A stretch of 6,190 nucleotides of DNA from an uncultured Clostridia bacterium (GCA_934296355.1 CAKRAY010000089.1:1-6190), one strand, 5' to 3'. Shown: positions 1 to 6,176, counted from the first letter of the stretch. The notes: generated by a model not told the origin, from the letters alone. Translations and numbers: made by a program.

Positions 1-20
1 ACCGAGCCTACGCGCTCGGT
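1..20. other. perfect inverted repeat (7-bp stem, 6-base loop) at the window edge
   Basis: ACCGAGC at 1-7 and GCTCGGT at 14-20 are exact reverse complements around a six-base loop. The following bases (CGTTTGCGT) are only weakly T-rich, so this is not a convincing plus-strand terminator. It could be the end of a longer hairpin or the terminator of an upstream gene cut off by the window. The stem is visible in the sequence; its role is inferred. Confidence 0.4.
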
Positions 21-42
21 CGTTTGCGTAAAAAACATAATA

Positions 43-88
43 CTTATAAATAGACGTAAAAACGAAAAAAATACGCTTATAAATTGAC
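43..88 (+). repeat. imperfect 13-bp direct repeat upstream of the permease promoter
   Basis: CTTATAAATAGAC at 43-55 recurs as CTTATAAATTGAC at 76-88 (12 of 13 identical, start-to-start distance 33 bases). The second copy overlaps the proposed -35 box. This may be a regulator-binding pair, a remnant of tandem promoters, or chance similarity in an A+T-rich leader. Confidence 0.3.
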
Positions 89-113
89 ACGATTCTACTT
101 GTAATGATATTAT
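84..113 (+). promoter_or_regulatory. sigma-A-type promoter with extended -10, for the permease/TIR-LRR unit
   Basis: A perfect TTGACA -35 box (84-89) is followed after 18 bases by TATTAT (108-113). A TG at 105-106 makes this an extended -10 (TGNTATTAT). An exact TATAAT also occurs at 111-116, but at a 21-base spacing. The -10 lies inside the perfect palindrome ATATTATAATAT (107-118). Transcription should start near 120, leaving a leader of about 28 bases before the permease start. No riboswitch-sized leader fits here. Confidence 0.7.
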
Positions 114-135
114 AATATAGTACTTAATTAAGAAT

Positions 136-141
136 AAGGGA
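136..141 (+). promoter_or_regulatory. ribosome binding site of the permease gene
   Basis: AAGGGA ends six bases before the ATG at 148. The site supports that start codon. Confidence 0.7.
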
Positions 142-147
142 ATAAGA

Positions 148-1452
148 ATGATTGCGTCCATTGTGATATGCGCGGTAACGTGCGTCGCCATGATAGTTTT
201 GATTTTAGTCAAACCGTCGGTAAAAATCGGAAAAATAAGCATTGATACTTATTGGGTCGTCGCGCTTGTAGGAGCGGTGGTTTTACTCGCTTCGGGCATA
301 GCGAACGCCAAAGAGGTCGGTAAAGCGCTTATTGCCGATACGGCGATAAATCCGCTTAAAATCTTGGTTTTGTTCATCTCGATGACGATTTTGTCGATAT
401 ACTTGGACGAACTGGGATTTTTCAGTTATTTGGCGAACGTAACTCTTAAACACGCCAAGACGAGCCAGTTCAAATTATTCTTATACCTATATTTAATCGT
501 ATCCGTTTTGACCGTATTTACGTCGAACGACGTAATAATACTGTCGTTTACGCCGTTTATTTGCTACTTTGCCAAAAACGCCAAAGTGAATCCGGTGCCG
601 TATCTCGCGGCTGAATTCGTCGCCGCCAACACTTGGAGCATGGCGCTTATCATCGGCAATCCTACCAATATATATCTGGCGACGGCGTACGGAGTGAACT
701 TCTTAGAGTACGTTAAAGTAATGGCGTTACCTACGCTGGGCGCGGGAATAACGGCGTTTCTTATGCTGTTCCTTATGTTTAGGAAACAACTGAAAACGCC
801 TATTAACGGCGAACCCGAAGCGGCGGTGATAAAGGATAAAATCAATCTTATCATAGGCTTGGTTTTGCTCGGAGTATGCACGGTAATGCTCGCGGTAGGC
901 TCGTACGTCGGAGTGGAAATGTGGATAGTGTCATTGGCAGCGGCGGTATGTTTGTTCGTCGCGATAGGCATTTCTTCGCTCGCGCGTAAACAAAAACCGA
1001 TAGAACTCGTCAAGTGCTTAAAGCGCGCCCCATGGCAGCTTATCCCGTTCGTTTTGTCGATGTTCGTGCTTATTATCGGGCTTGCGCAAAACGGCGTTAC
1101 CGAGGGACTTGCTAAAGTTTTGGGCGATGGCGAAGCGACCGTGTTCAAATACGGATACAGTTCGTTTTTGGTCGCGAACGTAATTAACAACATACCCATG
1201 AGCGTGCTGTTCAGTTCCATTATAGAAAGCGTAAGCGCGGAGTTTGCTATGCCCGCGGTGTACGCGGCGATTATCGGCTCCAACGTGGGAGCGTTTTTAA
1301 CGCCCATAGGCGCGCTTGCCGGAATAATGTGGTCGTCGATATTAAAAGAACACGGCTTGAAGTTCGGCTATACGAGTTTTTTGAAAATCGGAGTAAGCGT
1401 AGCGATACCGGCGATAAGCGCGGCGCTCGTCATACTTTGGGCATTGATATAA
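148..1452 (+). CDS. ArsB/SLC13-superfamily (ion transporter superfamily) membrane permease
   Basis: This 434-residue polytopic inner-membrane protein matches the usual ArsB length of about 430. Hydrophobic segments run throughout (for example about 2-21, 34-52, 70-87, 108-125, 197-211, 233-250, 257-277, 297-312 and 409-433). A more polar loop near 212-231 separates two halves, as expected for the inverted-repeat fold. Each half carries conserved re-entrant motifs: TSND (125-128) and GNPTN (170-174) in the first, NNIP (347-350) and GSNVGAFLTPIG (377-388) in the second. The NNIP and TPIG segments are typical of ArsB, NhaD and CitM relatives. Known family members move arsenite, Na+/H+ or carboxylates. 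No arsR, arsC or arsA is visible, so the substrate is unassigned. The start is supported by AAGGGA six bases upstream. It is the first gene of a likely two-gene operon; the TIR-LRR gene follows after 19 bases. Confidence 0.88.
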   Translation: MIASIVICAVTCVAMIVLILVKPSVKIGKISIDTYWVVALVGAVVLLASGIANAKEVGKALIADTAINPLKILVLFISMTILSIYLDELGFFSYLANVTLKHAKTSQFKLFLYLYLIVSVLTVFTSNDVIILSFTPFICYFAKNAKVNPVPYLAAEFVAANTWSMALIIGNPTNIYLATAYGVNFLEYVKVMALPTLGAGITAFLMLFLMFRKQLKTPINGEPEAAVIKDKINLIIGLVLLGVCTVMLAVGSYVGVEMWIVSLAAAVCLFVAIGISSLARKQKPIELVKCLKRAPWQLIPFVLSMFVLIIGLAQNGVTEGLAKVLGDGEATVFKYGYSSFLVANVINNIPMSVLFSSIIESVSAEFAMPAVYAAIIGSNVGAFLTPIGALAGIMWSSILKEHGLKFGYTSFLKIGVSVAIPAISAALVILWALI

Positions 1453-1454
1453 AT

Positions 1455-1466
1455 AGGAGGAAGAGG
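1455..1466 (+). promoter_or_regulatory. double Shine-Dalgarno site of the TIR-LRR gene
   Basis: AGGAGG (1455-1460) lies 11 bases before the ATG at 1472, and a second GAGG (1463-1466) lies 5 bases before it. Either can serve the start. The pair suggests efficient translation and favours the first ATG over the in-frame Met14. No promoter or terminator is apparent in the 19-base gap, so the gene is probably co-transcribed with the permease gene. Confidence 0.65.
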
Positions 1467-1471
1467 TTATT

Positions 1472-3076
1472 ATGGCAGAAGTAAAAACCGTTAAAGAACA
1501 AGAAGAAGAAATGCGTTTGCGTTTGAATGCGTACGAAGGCGACGAACCGTTTATTTTCGTAAGTTATTCGCACGCCGATACCATGGCGGTGCTACGCATA
1601 CTGAAAATTCTCGACAAAGAAAAATTTCGTTTTTGGTACGACGACACTATGGGAATCGGCGAGGACTTCCGTAACGAATTGCGCGACAAAATAGAAAAAT
1701 GCAGCGCGATGCTACTATTCATTTCGGACGCGTCCATGCAATCCAAATACTGCGGTATGGAAGTAATCACGGCGTACAAATACGACAAGAGAATCTATCC
1801 CGTGTACATTTCCGAAGACGTGGTAATTCCCCCTGCCTTAAAATTGATTTTGGAAAACTTGCAACACGTCAAGGGCGCGGCGAACGAGAACCAGAACAAA
1901 TACGTCGCTAAACTCATATCGAGTCTGCCAGTGGAAACGATGAAAAGTTTGGAAACGGACGGAGAAGTGCTTGTTAAGTGTAAAGACGGCTCTACCTCGC
2001 TGACCGTGCCGGCGGGTATAAAAATCATAGGCGACTCGGCGTTTAAGAATTGCGAAAAACTCGAAAACATCGACTTCGGCGACGAAGTGGAGGTCATTAA
2101 AAGGGAGGCGTTCCGCGGCTGTAAAGGACTGAAAAACGTCGTTTTACCCGAGTCCGTACGCAGAGTGGGCGACTCGGTTTTCCGCGACTGTATCGCGATG
2201 GAATCGCTCGTCGTAGAGAACGAGGAGATAGAACTCGGCGAAAGAACGTTCGAAAACTGCGCTTCGCTTTCGTCGGTAAAACTTCGTATGGGAATGACCG
2301 AACTGTACGGCGGCGTTTTCAACAGTTGTAAATCGCTTGTGGAAATAACTCTTCCCGAAAAACTGACGGTACTCGGCGAAAGTTCTTTTGCCGATTGCGT
2401 AAAACTTAAGAAAATCGTTTTGCCGCCCGAAGTTTCCAAAGTCGACGATATGGCGTTCAACGGTTGCATAGAACTCGAAGAAATCGTCTTGAACGATAAA
2501 ATTAGCAAACTCGGCAAGAACGTGTTTAAGGACTGCAAATGCCTTAAATCTTTCTACTTGCCCGCGTCGGTTACCTCTATCGGTACCGGACCGTTCAGAG
2601 GATGCAGTAATCTACGTAAAATCGTCGTGGACCCGAAGAGTAGGTTCTTCAAAGCGGTCGACAGCGTTCTTTTCAATAAAAATAAATCGGTTCTTATAAG
2701 TTATCCGGCGCAACTTCCCGCCAAAAACTATTCCGTACCCGATAGCGTAACGGTAATAAGCGATTGGGCGTTTTGCGAGTGTTCCGAACTCGAAACCGTT
2801 TTTATTCCCGACAGCGTGTACGAAATAGGCGAGGGCGCGTTCTATACTTGCTCGGCGTTAAAACGCATAGAGATTCCCGACTCGGTAGTGAAAATCGACG
2901 ATATCGCTTTCCGCGGTTGTGCCAATCTCGAAAGTATCGTGATTCCGTCTTCGGTTAAAGAATTCGGTTGGGGTATTTTTAACGGTTGCGAGAACGTCAT
3001 CGTTATTTGCTCGGACGATTCGCAAGCCGCCAAGTATTGCGACAGTAGGAATATTCCGCACCGTAAAAATGCGTGA
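1472..3076 (+). CDS. cytosolic TIR domain / BspA-like leucine-rich-repeat protein
   Basis: This 534-residue protein has two clear parts. Residues about 25-135 form a bacterial TIR domain (TIR_2-like): box 1 is FIFVSYSHAD (27-36), followed by FWYDD (54-58), a G-I-G-E-D segment, LLFISDAS (81-88) and SKYCGMEV (91-98). Glu97 sits where NAD-cleaving TIRs carry their catalytic glutamate. Residues 181-515 form a BspA-type LRR_5 array: 13 repeats of exactly 23 residues, nine before and four after a 36-residue island (388-423). The protein ends with the usual BspA-like cap (VIVICSDDSQAAKYC, 509-523). There is no signal peptide, membrane segment or sortase signal, so it should be cytosolic, unlike most BspA proteins, which are surface-exposed. 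From family knowledge, TIR domains hydrolyse NAD+ or make signalling nucleotides, and LRRs bind ligands. A ligand-gated NAD-consuming sensor, perhaps for phage defence, is inferred and not shown. Its only close neighbour on this strand is the permease. Confidence 0.9.
   Translation: MAEVKTVKEQEEEMRLRLNAYEGDEPFIFVSYSHADTMAVLRILKILDKEKFRFWYDDTMGIGEDFRNELRDKIEKCSAMLLFISDASMQSKYCGMEVITAYKYDKRIYPVYISEDVVIPPALKLILENLQHVKGAANENQNKYVAKLISSLPVETMKSLETDGEVLVKCKDGSTSLTVPAGIKIIGDSAFKNCEKLENIDFGDEVEVIKREAFRGCKGLKNVVLPESVRRVGDSVFRDCIAMESLVVENEEIELGERTFENCASLSSVKLRMGMTELYGGVFNSCKSLVEITLPEKLTVLGESSFADCVKLKKIVLPPEVSKVDDMAFNGCIELEEIVLNDKISKLGKNVFKDCKCLKSFYLPASVTSIGTGPFRGCSNLRKIVVDPKSRFFKAVDSVLFNKNKSVLISYPAQLPAKNYSVPDSVTVISDWAFCECSELETVFIPDSVYEIGEGAFYTCSALKRIEIPDSVVKIDDIAFRGCANLESIVIPSSVKEFGWGIFNGCENVIVICSDDSQAAKYCDSRNIPHRKNA
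1544..1876 (+). other. TIR domain segment (residues about 25-135) with conserved catalytic-type glutamate
   Basis: The order FVSYSH, FWYDD, LLFISDAS and SKYCGMEV is that of TIR_2 domains. Codon GAA at 1760-1762 encodes Glu97, aligned by eye with the glutamate of the C/W-x-x-E motif of NAD-cleaving TIRs such as SARM1. Residues about 136-178 then link to the LRR array. Confidence 0.8.
2012..3010 (+). repeat. BspA-type leucine-rich repeat array, 13 units of 23 residues (69 bp)
   Basis: Units begin at residues 181, 204, 227, 250, 273, 296, 319, 342 and 365, then 424, 447, 470 and 493, an exact 23-residue register with no internal indels. The pattern is roughly x-S-V-x-x-I-G-x-x-A-F-x-x-C-x-x-L-x-x-I-x-(I/L)-P. 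Position 14 is cysteine in all 13 units (194, 217, 240, 263, 286, 309, 332, 355, 378, 437, 460, 483, 506). A 36-residue island with VLFNKNKSVLISYP (399-412) interrupts the array, as is common in this family. The DNA copies have diverged, so the array is old and not a recent tandem duplication. Confidence 0.88.
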
Positions 3077-3097
3077 AAGCAATGCGATAATAATTAA

Positions 3098-3125
3098 AAA
3101 AGCAAGGCGTAAAAGCCTTGCTTTT
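3098..3125. terminator. bidirectional rho-independent terminator between the convergent units
   Basis: An 11-bp perfect stem (3098-3108 with 3115-3125, core GCAAGGC/GCCTTGC) encloses the loop GTAAAA. On the plus strand the stem runs into TTTTCTATTTT. On the minus strand it runs into six Ts followed by AATTATT, the better U-tract. It lies 21 bases past the TIR-LRR stop and 20 bases past the trxB-like stop, so one hairpin can end both operons. Confidence 0.9.
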
Positions 3126-3145
3126 CTATTTTAACTTGAATTTTT

Positions 3146-4054
3146 TTACATTAAATATCTGCACGCGCCCATAGCGGCGTTTGCGCCGTCGGCTACCGCG
3201 GTGGTAAGTTGACGTACTTTCTTCGTGCGACAGTCGCCCGCGACAAAAACGCCCGGAGTATCGGTCGCGCCCGTTTCGTCGGCGACGATATACCCTTGCG
3301 AGTCGAGAGTAACGAGATTAGCGAACTTCTCGTTGTCGGGAATTTGTCCGATAGCGATAAAACAGCCCTTAACGTTAAGTTCGGTTTCCTTGCCGTCGAG
3401 CCTACCCTTAAATTTTAAGCCTTCGAGCGAGTCGCTTCCTATGAACTCGCAAAGACTTACGTTAGGAACGACTTCTATATTCGGCGTGGCGCGTAAGACT
3501 TTAACCAAGGCTTCGTCGCCGAAGAACTTGTCGAACCAAGTGCATACGTAAACCTTTTTGCAGTAATTGGCGAGAAGAATGGCGTATTGAAGCGCGGTGT
3601 TTCCGTCGCCGATTAACGCGACTTCCTGTCCGGAGAAAAACGCCCCGTCGCAAACCGCGCAGTAACTTACGCCGTTGCCTACCAACGCGTCTTCGTTACT
3701 AAGTCCGATTTTTTTATGCTTTACGCCGGCGGCTATAATTACCGATTTAGCATGAAAGACTTCTCCGTCTTCGGTGGTAACCGTAAAGTTTTGCTCTGCC
3801 GTTTTTTCTACCGAAACTACTTTTGCAAACTCGAATTCCGCGCCGAGCGCGTCGATTTGCTCGTACATTTTATCGGCGAGTTCGAGTCCGGAGATGACTT
3901 TATGCGTGGGAAAATTTTCTACGCGAGGGGAGGAGGCTATTTGCCCGCCGAACGCCTCTTGCTCGAATACGATAACGCTTTTTCCGTTTCTTAACGCGTA
4001 AAGCGCGGCAGTCATGCCCGCCGTGCCTCCGCCTATAACTATAATGTCGGTCAT
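3146..4054 (-). CDS. trxB: TrxB-like FAD-dependent thioredoxin/redoxin reductase with atypical nucleotide site
   Basis: This 302-residue cytosolic flavoprotein has the length and layout of low-molecular-weight thioredoxin reductases. The FAD site is IIVIGGGTAGM (4-14), with a second FAD motif VFVAGDCR (269-276) followed by KVRQLTTAVADG (279-290). The redox-active disulfide is CAVCD (Cys132, Cys135). A nucleotide-binding GxGxxA is kept as GDGNTA (149-154), but the usual HRRxxxR that holds the NADPH 2'-phosphate is replaced by TWFDKFF (172-178). NADPH is therefore unlikely to be the normal donor; NADH, reduced ferredoxin or flavin are possible. Extra cysteines occur at 165, 171 and 275. The start follows AAGGA at a 6-base spacing, 16 bases after the nrdD stop. 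The likely partner is the redoxin domain fused to that NrdD, though a free thioredoxin elsewhere is also possible. Confidence 0.88.
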   Translation of the reverse strand: MTDIIVIGGGTAGMTAALYALRNGKSVIVFEQEAFGGQIASSPRVENFPTHKVISGLELADKMYEQIDALGAEFEFAKVVSVEKTAEQNFTVTTEDGEVFHAKSVIIAAGVKHKKIGLSNEDALVGNGVSYCAVCDGAFFSGQEVALIGDGNTALQYAILLANYCKKVYVCTWFDKFFGDEALVKVLRATPNIEVVPNVSLCEFIGSDSLEGLKFKGRLDGKETELNVKGCFIAIGQIPDNEKFANLVTLDSQGYIVADETGATDTPGVFVAGDCRTKKVRQLTTAVADGANAAMGACRYLM

Positions 4055-4060
4055 AGTTTT

Positions 4061-4065
4061 TCCTT
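4061..4065 (-). promoter_or_regulatory. ribosome binding site of the trxB-like gene
   Basis: On the minus strand AAGGA lies six bases before the ATG at 4054, inside the 16-base gap after nrdD. The gap has no room for a promoter or terminator, so the two genes should share a transcript. Confidence 0.75.
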
Positions 4066-4070
4066 ATTTA

Positions 4071-6176
4071 TTATTTCTTCAAAGATTCGAGATACTTCTT
4101 AATGTTGCTGGCGTTTTGATACTTAGCGGCTTCGCCGTTTTCTATTACTACCAGCGTGGGCGCTTGCACGATGCCGAACTTTTTAACCGCTTCTTTGTCG
4201 TCTTCCGCGTAAATCTTCGTATACACGACGCCCGCTTTGTCGAGCATGGCTGCCGCCATTTTACAGTTGGGGCAAGTCTTTGTCGCGAATAAAATCACGC
4301 CTTCGTTTGTCGTTTCGGTAGCGGGCGAGGAGCAAGCGCATTCTTCGGTTTTAGCGGTTTCGCATCCCGAACGCTTGCAAACGGAAGTCTCTATGTTGTA
4401 TTCCGTTCTTTCGTCGTATTCTTCGCGCTTACCGTCGTTCCAGTTTTGTACGGGACGATAGTAACCGGTTATTCTACTGTAAACTTCCGCTTTTTCTCCG
4501 CAAATCGGGCAGTTAAAATGTTCGCCGGCAATGTATCCGTGGTTTTTGCAAACCGAATACGTGGGGGAAATCGTGTAGTAGGGGAGTTTGTAGTTTTCGG
4601 CAATCTTTCTTACGAGATTGGCGGCTGCTCTCCAAGTGGGAAGTTTTTCTCCGAGGAATGCGTGGAACACCGTACCCGAAGTGTATAAAACTTGCAGTTC
4701 GTCTTGTATGTCGAGCGCTTCGAAAACGTCGGTGGTAAAGCCTACCGGCAAGTGCGAAGAGTTGGTGTAGAAAGGTCTTGCGTCGTTAGAGGACGCAGTA
4801 ATGATATCCGGCCATCTCTTTCTGTCGTGTAAAGCGAGACGGTAGGTAGTGGATTCCGCGGGCGTCGCTTCGAGGTTGTATAAATCTCCGTACATCTCTT
4901 GGTAATCGCTGAGTTTGTTACGCATGAAGTTAAGAACTTTCTTGGTAAACTCTTGCGTTTCGACGTGAGTCATATCTTTGCGGAGCCATTTCGCGTTAAG
5001 ACCGACTTCGTTCATACCGATAAGACCGATAGTGGAGAAGTGGTTGTTAAACGTGCCGAGATATCTCTTGGTGTAGGGATAAAGCCCGTTTTCGAGAAGT
5101 TTCGATATAACCGTTCTCTTGATTTTCAAACTTCTCGCGCTGATGTCCATAAGTTTGGTAAGACGTTTGAAGAAGTCCTCTTCGTCGGTCGCGAGATAAG
5201 CGATTCTCGGCATGTTGATGGTAACTACGCCCACCGAACCCGTGCTTTCGCCGCTTCCGAAGAAACCGCCCGATTTCTTACGAAGTTCTCTTAGGTCAAG
5301 ACGAAGACGACAGCACATACTTCTTACGTCGGAAGGTTCCATGTCGCTGTTAATGTAGTTGCTGAAATACGGCGTGCCGTACTTAGCGGTCATCTCGAAA
5401 AGCAATTTGTTGTTTTCGGTGTCAGACCAATCGAAGTCGCGAGTGATGGAATAAGTCGGTATAGGATATTGGAAGCCTCTGCCGTTGGCGTCGCCCTCGA
5501 TCATGATTTCGATGAAAGCCTTATTGACCATCGCCATTTCTTTAACGCAGTCCTTATATTTGAAGTCTACTTCCTTACCGCCTACGATACAGTTGAGTTC
5601 GGCAAGGTCGTTCGGTACGACCCAGTCGAGCGTGATGTTTGTAAACGGCGCCTGAGTACCCCATCTCGAAGGAGTGTTTACGCCGTAAATAAACGACTGA
5701 ATACATTGTTTTACTTCTTTGTAGGGAAGGTTGTCGATTTTTACGAAAGGCGCGAGATACGTGTCGAACGAGGAGAATGCTTGCGCGCCCGCCCACTCGT
5801 TTTGCATGATTCCAAGGAAGTTTACCATTTGGTTGCAAAGCGTGGAAAGATGCGCCGCGGGAGAAGAAGTTATTTTGCCGACCACGCCGCCTAAACCTTC
5901 TTTGATAAGTTGTTTTAGCGACCAACCCGCGCAGTAACCGGTAAGCATGCTGAGGTCGTGGATGTGAATGTCGGCGTTACGATGCGCGCTGCTTATTTCG
6001 TCGTCGTATATTTCGCTGAGCCAATAGTTGGCGGTAATCGCGCCGGAGTTGCTTAAAATAAGTCCGCCTACCGAATAGGTAACCGTGCTGTTTTCTTTAA
6101 CTCTCCAGTCGGAAACTTTAACGTAATTGTCTACGAGTTCTTTGTAATCGAGAACGGTAGATTTGAGGTTACGCAA
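4071..6176 (-). CDS. nrdD: anaerobic (class III) ribonucleoside-triphosphate reductase with fused C-terminal redoxin domain
   Basis: This 701-residue cytosolic glycyl-radical enzyme reduces ribonucleotides to deoxyribonucleotides under anoxia. Residues 1-591 are the NrdD core: DWRVKENS (23-30), HIHDLS with GYCAGWSL (71-87), finger-loop MCCRLRLD (287-294), GVVTIN (316-321), ATPAESTTYR (437-446), NSSHLPVGF (472-480), a zinc site of Cys543, His546, Cys556 and Cys559, and the radical glycine Gly571 in RITGYY. Cys289 is probably the thiyl-radical residue and Cys82 its partner; the MCCR loop resembles thioredoxin-dependent, Thermotoga-like NrdD. A cysteine-rich linker (592-625) leads to a thioredoxin-fold domain (626-701) with CPNC (635-638) and cis-proline motif QAPT (671-674). 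No ATP-cone precedes the core. The listed start is TTG with an in-frame stop six bases upstream and no clear Shine-Dalgarno, so the N-terminus is uncertain. NrdD needs the radical-SAM activase NrdG, which is not in this window. The trxB-like gene follows after 16 bases. Confidence 0.93.
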   Translation of the reverse strand: MRNLKSTVLDYKELVDNYVKVSDWRVKENSTVTYSVGGLILSNSGAITANYWLSEIYDDEISSAHRNADIHIHDLSMLTGYCAGWSLKQLIKEGLGGVVGKITSSPAAHLSTLCNQMVNFLGIMQNEWAGAQAFSSFDTYLAPFVKIDNLPYKEVKQCIQSFIYGVNTPSRWGTQAPFTNITLDWVVPNDLAELNCIVGGKEVDFKYKDCVKEMAMVNKAFIEIMIEGDANGRGFQYPIPTYSITRDFDWSDTENNKLLFEMTAKYGTPYFSNYINSDMEPSDVRSMCCRLRLDLRELRKKSGGFFGSGESTGSVGVVTINMPRIAYLATDEEDFFKRLTKLMDISARSLKIKRTVISKLLENGLYPYTKRYLGTFNNHFSTIGLIGMNEVGLNAKWLRKDMTHVETQEFTKKVLNFMRNKLSDYQEMYGDLYNLEATPAESTTYRLALHDRKRWPDIITASSNDARPFYTNSSHLPVGFTTDVFEALDIQDELQVLYTSGTVFHAFLGEKLPTWRAAANLVRKIAENYKLPYYTISPTYSVCKNHGYIAGEHFNCPICGEKAEVYSRITGYYRPVQNWNDGKREEYDERTEYNIETSVCKRSGCETAKTEECACSSPATETTNEGVILFATKTCPNCKMAAAMLDKAGVVYTKIYAEDDKEAVKKFGIVQAPTLVVIENGEAAKYQNASNIKKYLESLKK
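4074..4301 (-). other. NrdH/glutaredoxin/thioredoxin-like domain fused to NrdD (residues 626-701)
   Basis: The domain begins with a beta strand (VILFATKTC), then CPNC (codons at 4274-4263), an alpha helix, VVYTKIYAEDD, VKKFGIVQAPTLVV with the cis-proline at 673, and a C-terminal helix. At about 76 residues it has the size of a glutaredoxin or NrdH redoxin. There is no start codon with a Shine-Dalgarno before it, so it is part of NrdD and not a separate gene. It probably receives electrons from the adjacent flavoenzyme and passes them to the NrdD active site. Confidence 0.85.

Noticed and set aside
1..147. tRNA, riboswitch or T-box in the leader region
   Set aside because: Only a 7-bp hairpin is present at 1-20, no cloverleaf or T-box element can be formed, and the predicted leader is about 28 bases.
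564..1307. 247-codon open frame on the minus strand inside the permease gene
   Set aside because: Its translation has no recognisable motif and lies wholly antisense to a gene with clear family motifs; it is a by-product of codon bias.
148..1452. Arsenite resistance (arsB) assignment for the permease
   Set aside because: Fold and motifs fit the superfamily, but no arsR, arsC or arsA is nearby and no substrate-specific residue could be read, so the name arsB is not given.
1795..2538. 247-codon open frame on the minus strand inside the TIR-LRR gene
   Set aside because: Serine-rich translation mirroring the LRR codons, with no domain; antisense shadow.
2012..3010. CRISPR-like or tandem DNA repeat array
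   Set aside because: The 69-bp period is coding and matches the 23-residue LRR unit; the DNA copies are diverged and there are no spacers.
1472..3076. Thoeris defence system (ThsA/ThsB)
   Set aside because: Thoeris needs a SIR2 or other ThsA effector beside the TIR protein; the neighbour is a permease and the TIR partner domain is an LRR array.
4071..4301. Separate nrdH/grx gene downstream of nrdD
   Set aside because: The redoxin domain is in the same open frame as NrdD with no stop and no internal Shine-Dalgarno plus start, so it is a fusion.
5469..5925. Open frames on both strands overlapping nrdD (5469-5894 plus, 5575-5925 minus)
   Set aside because: Both are out of frame with highly conserved NrdD sequence and have no recognisable motifs.
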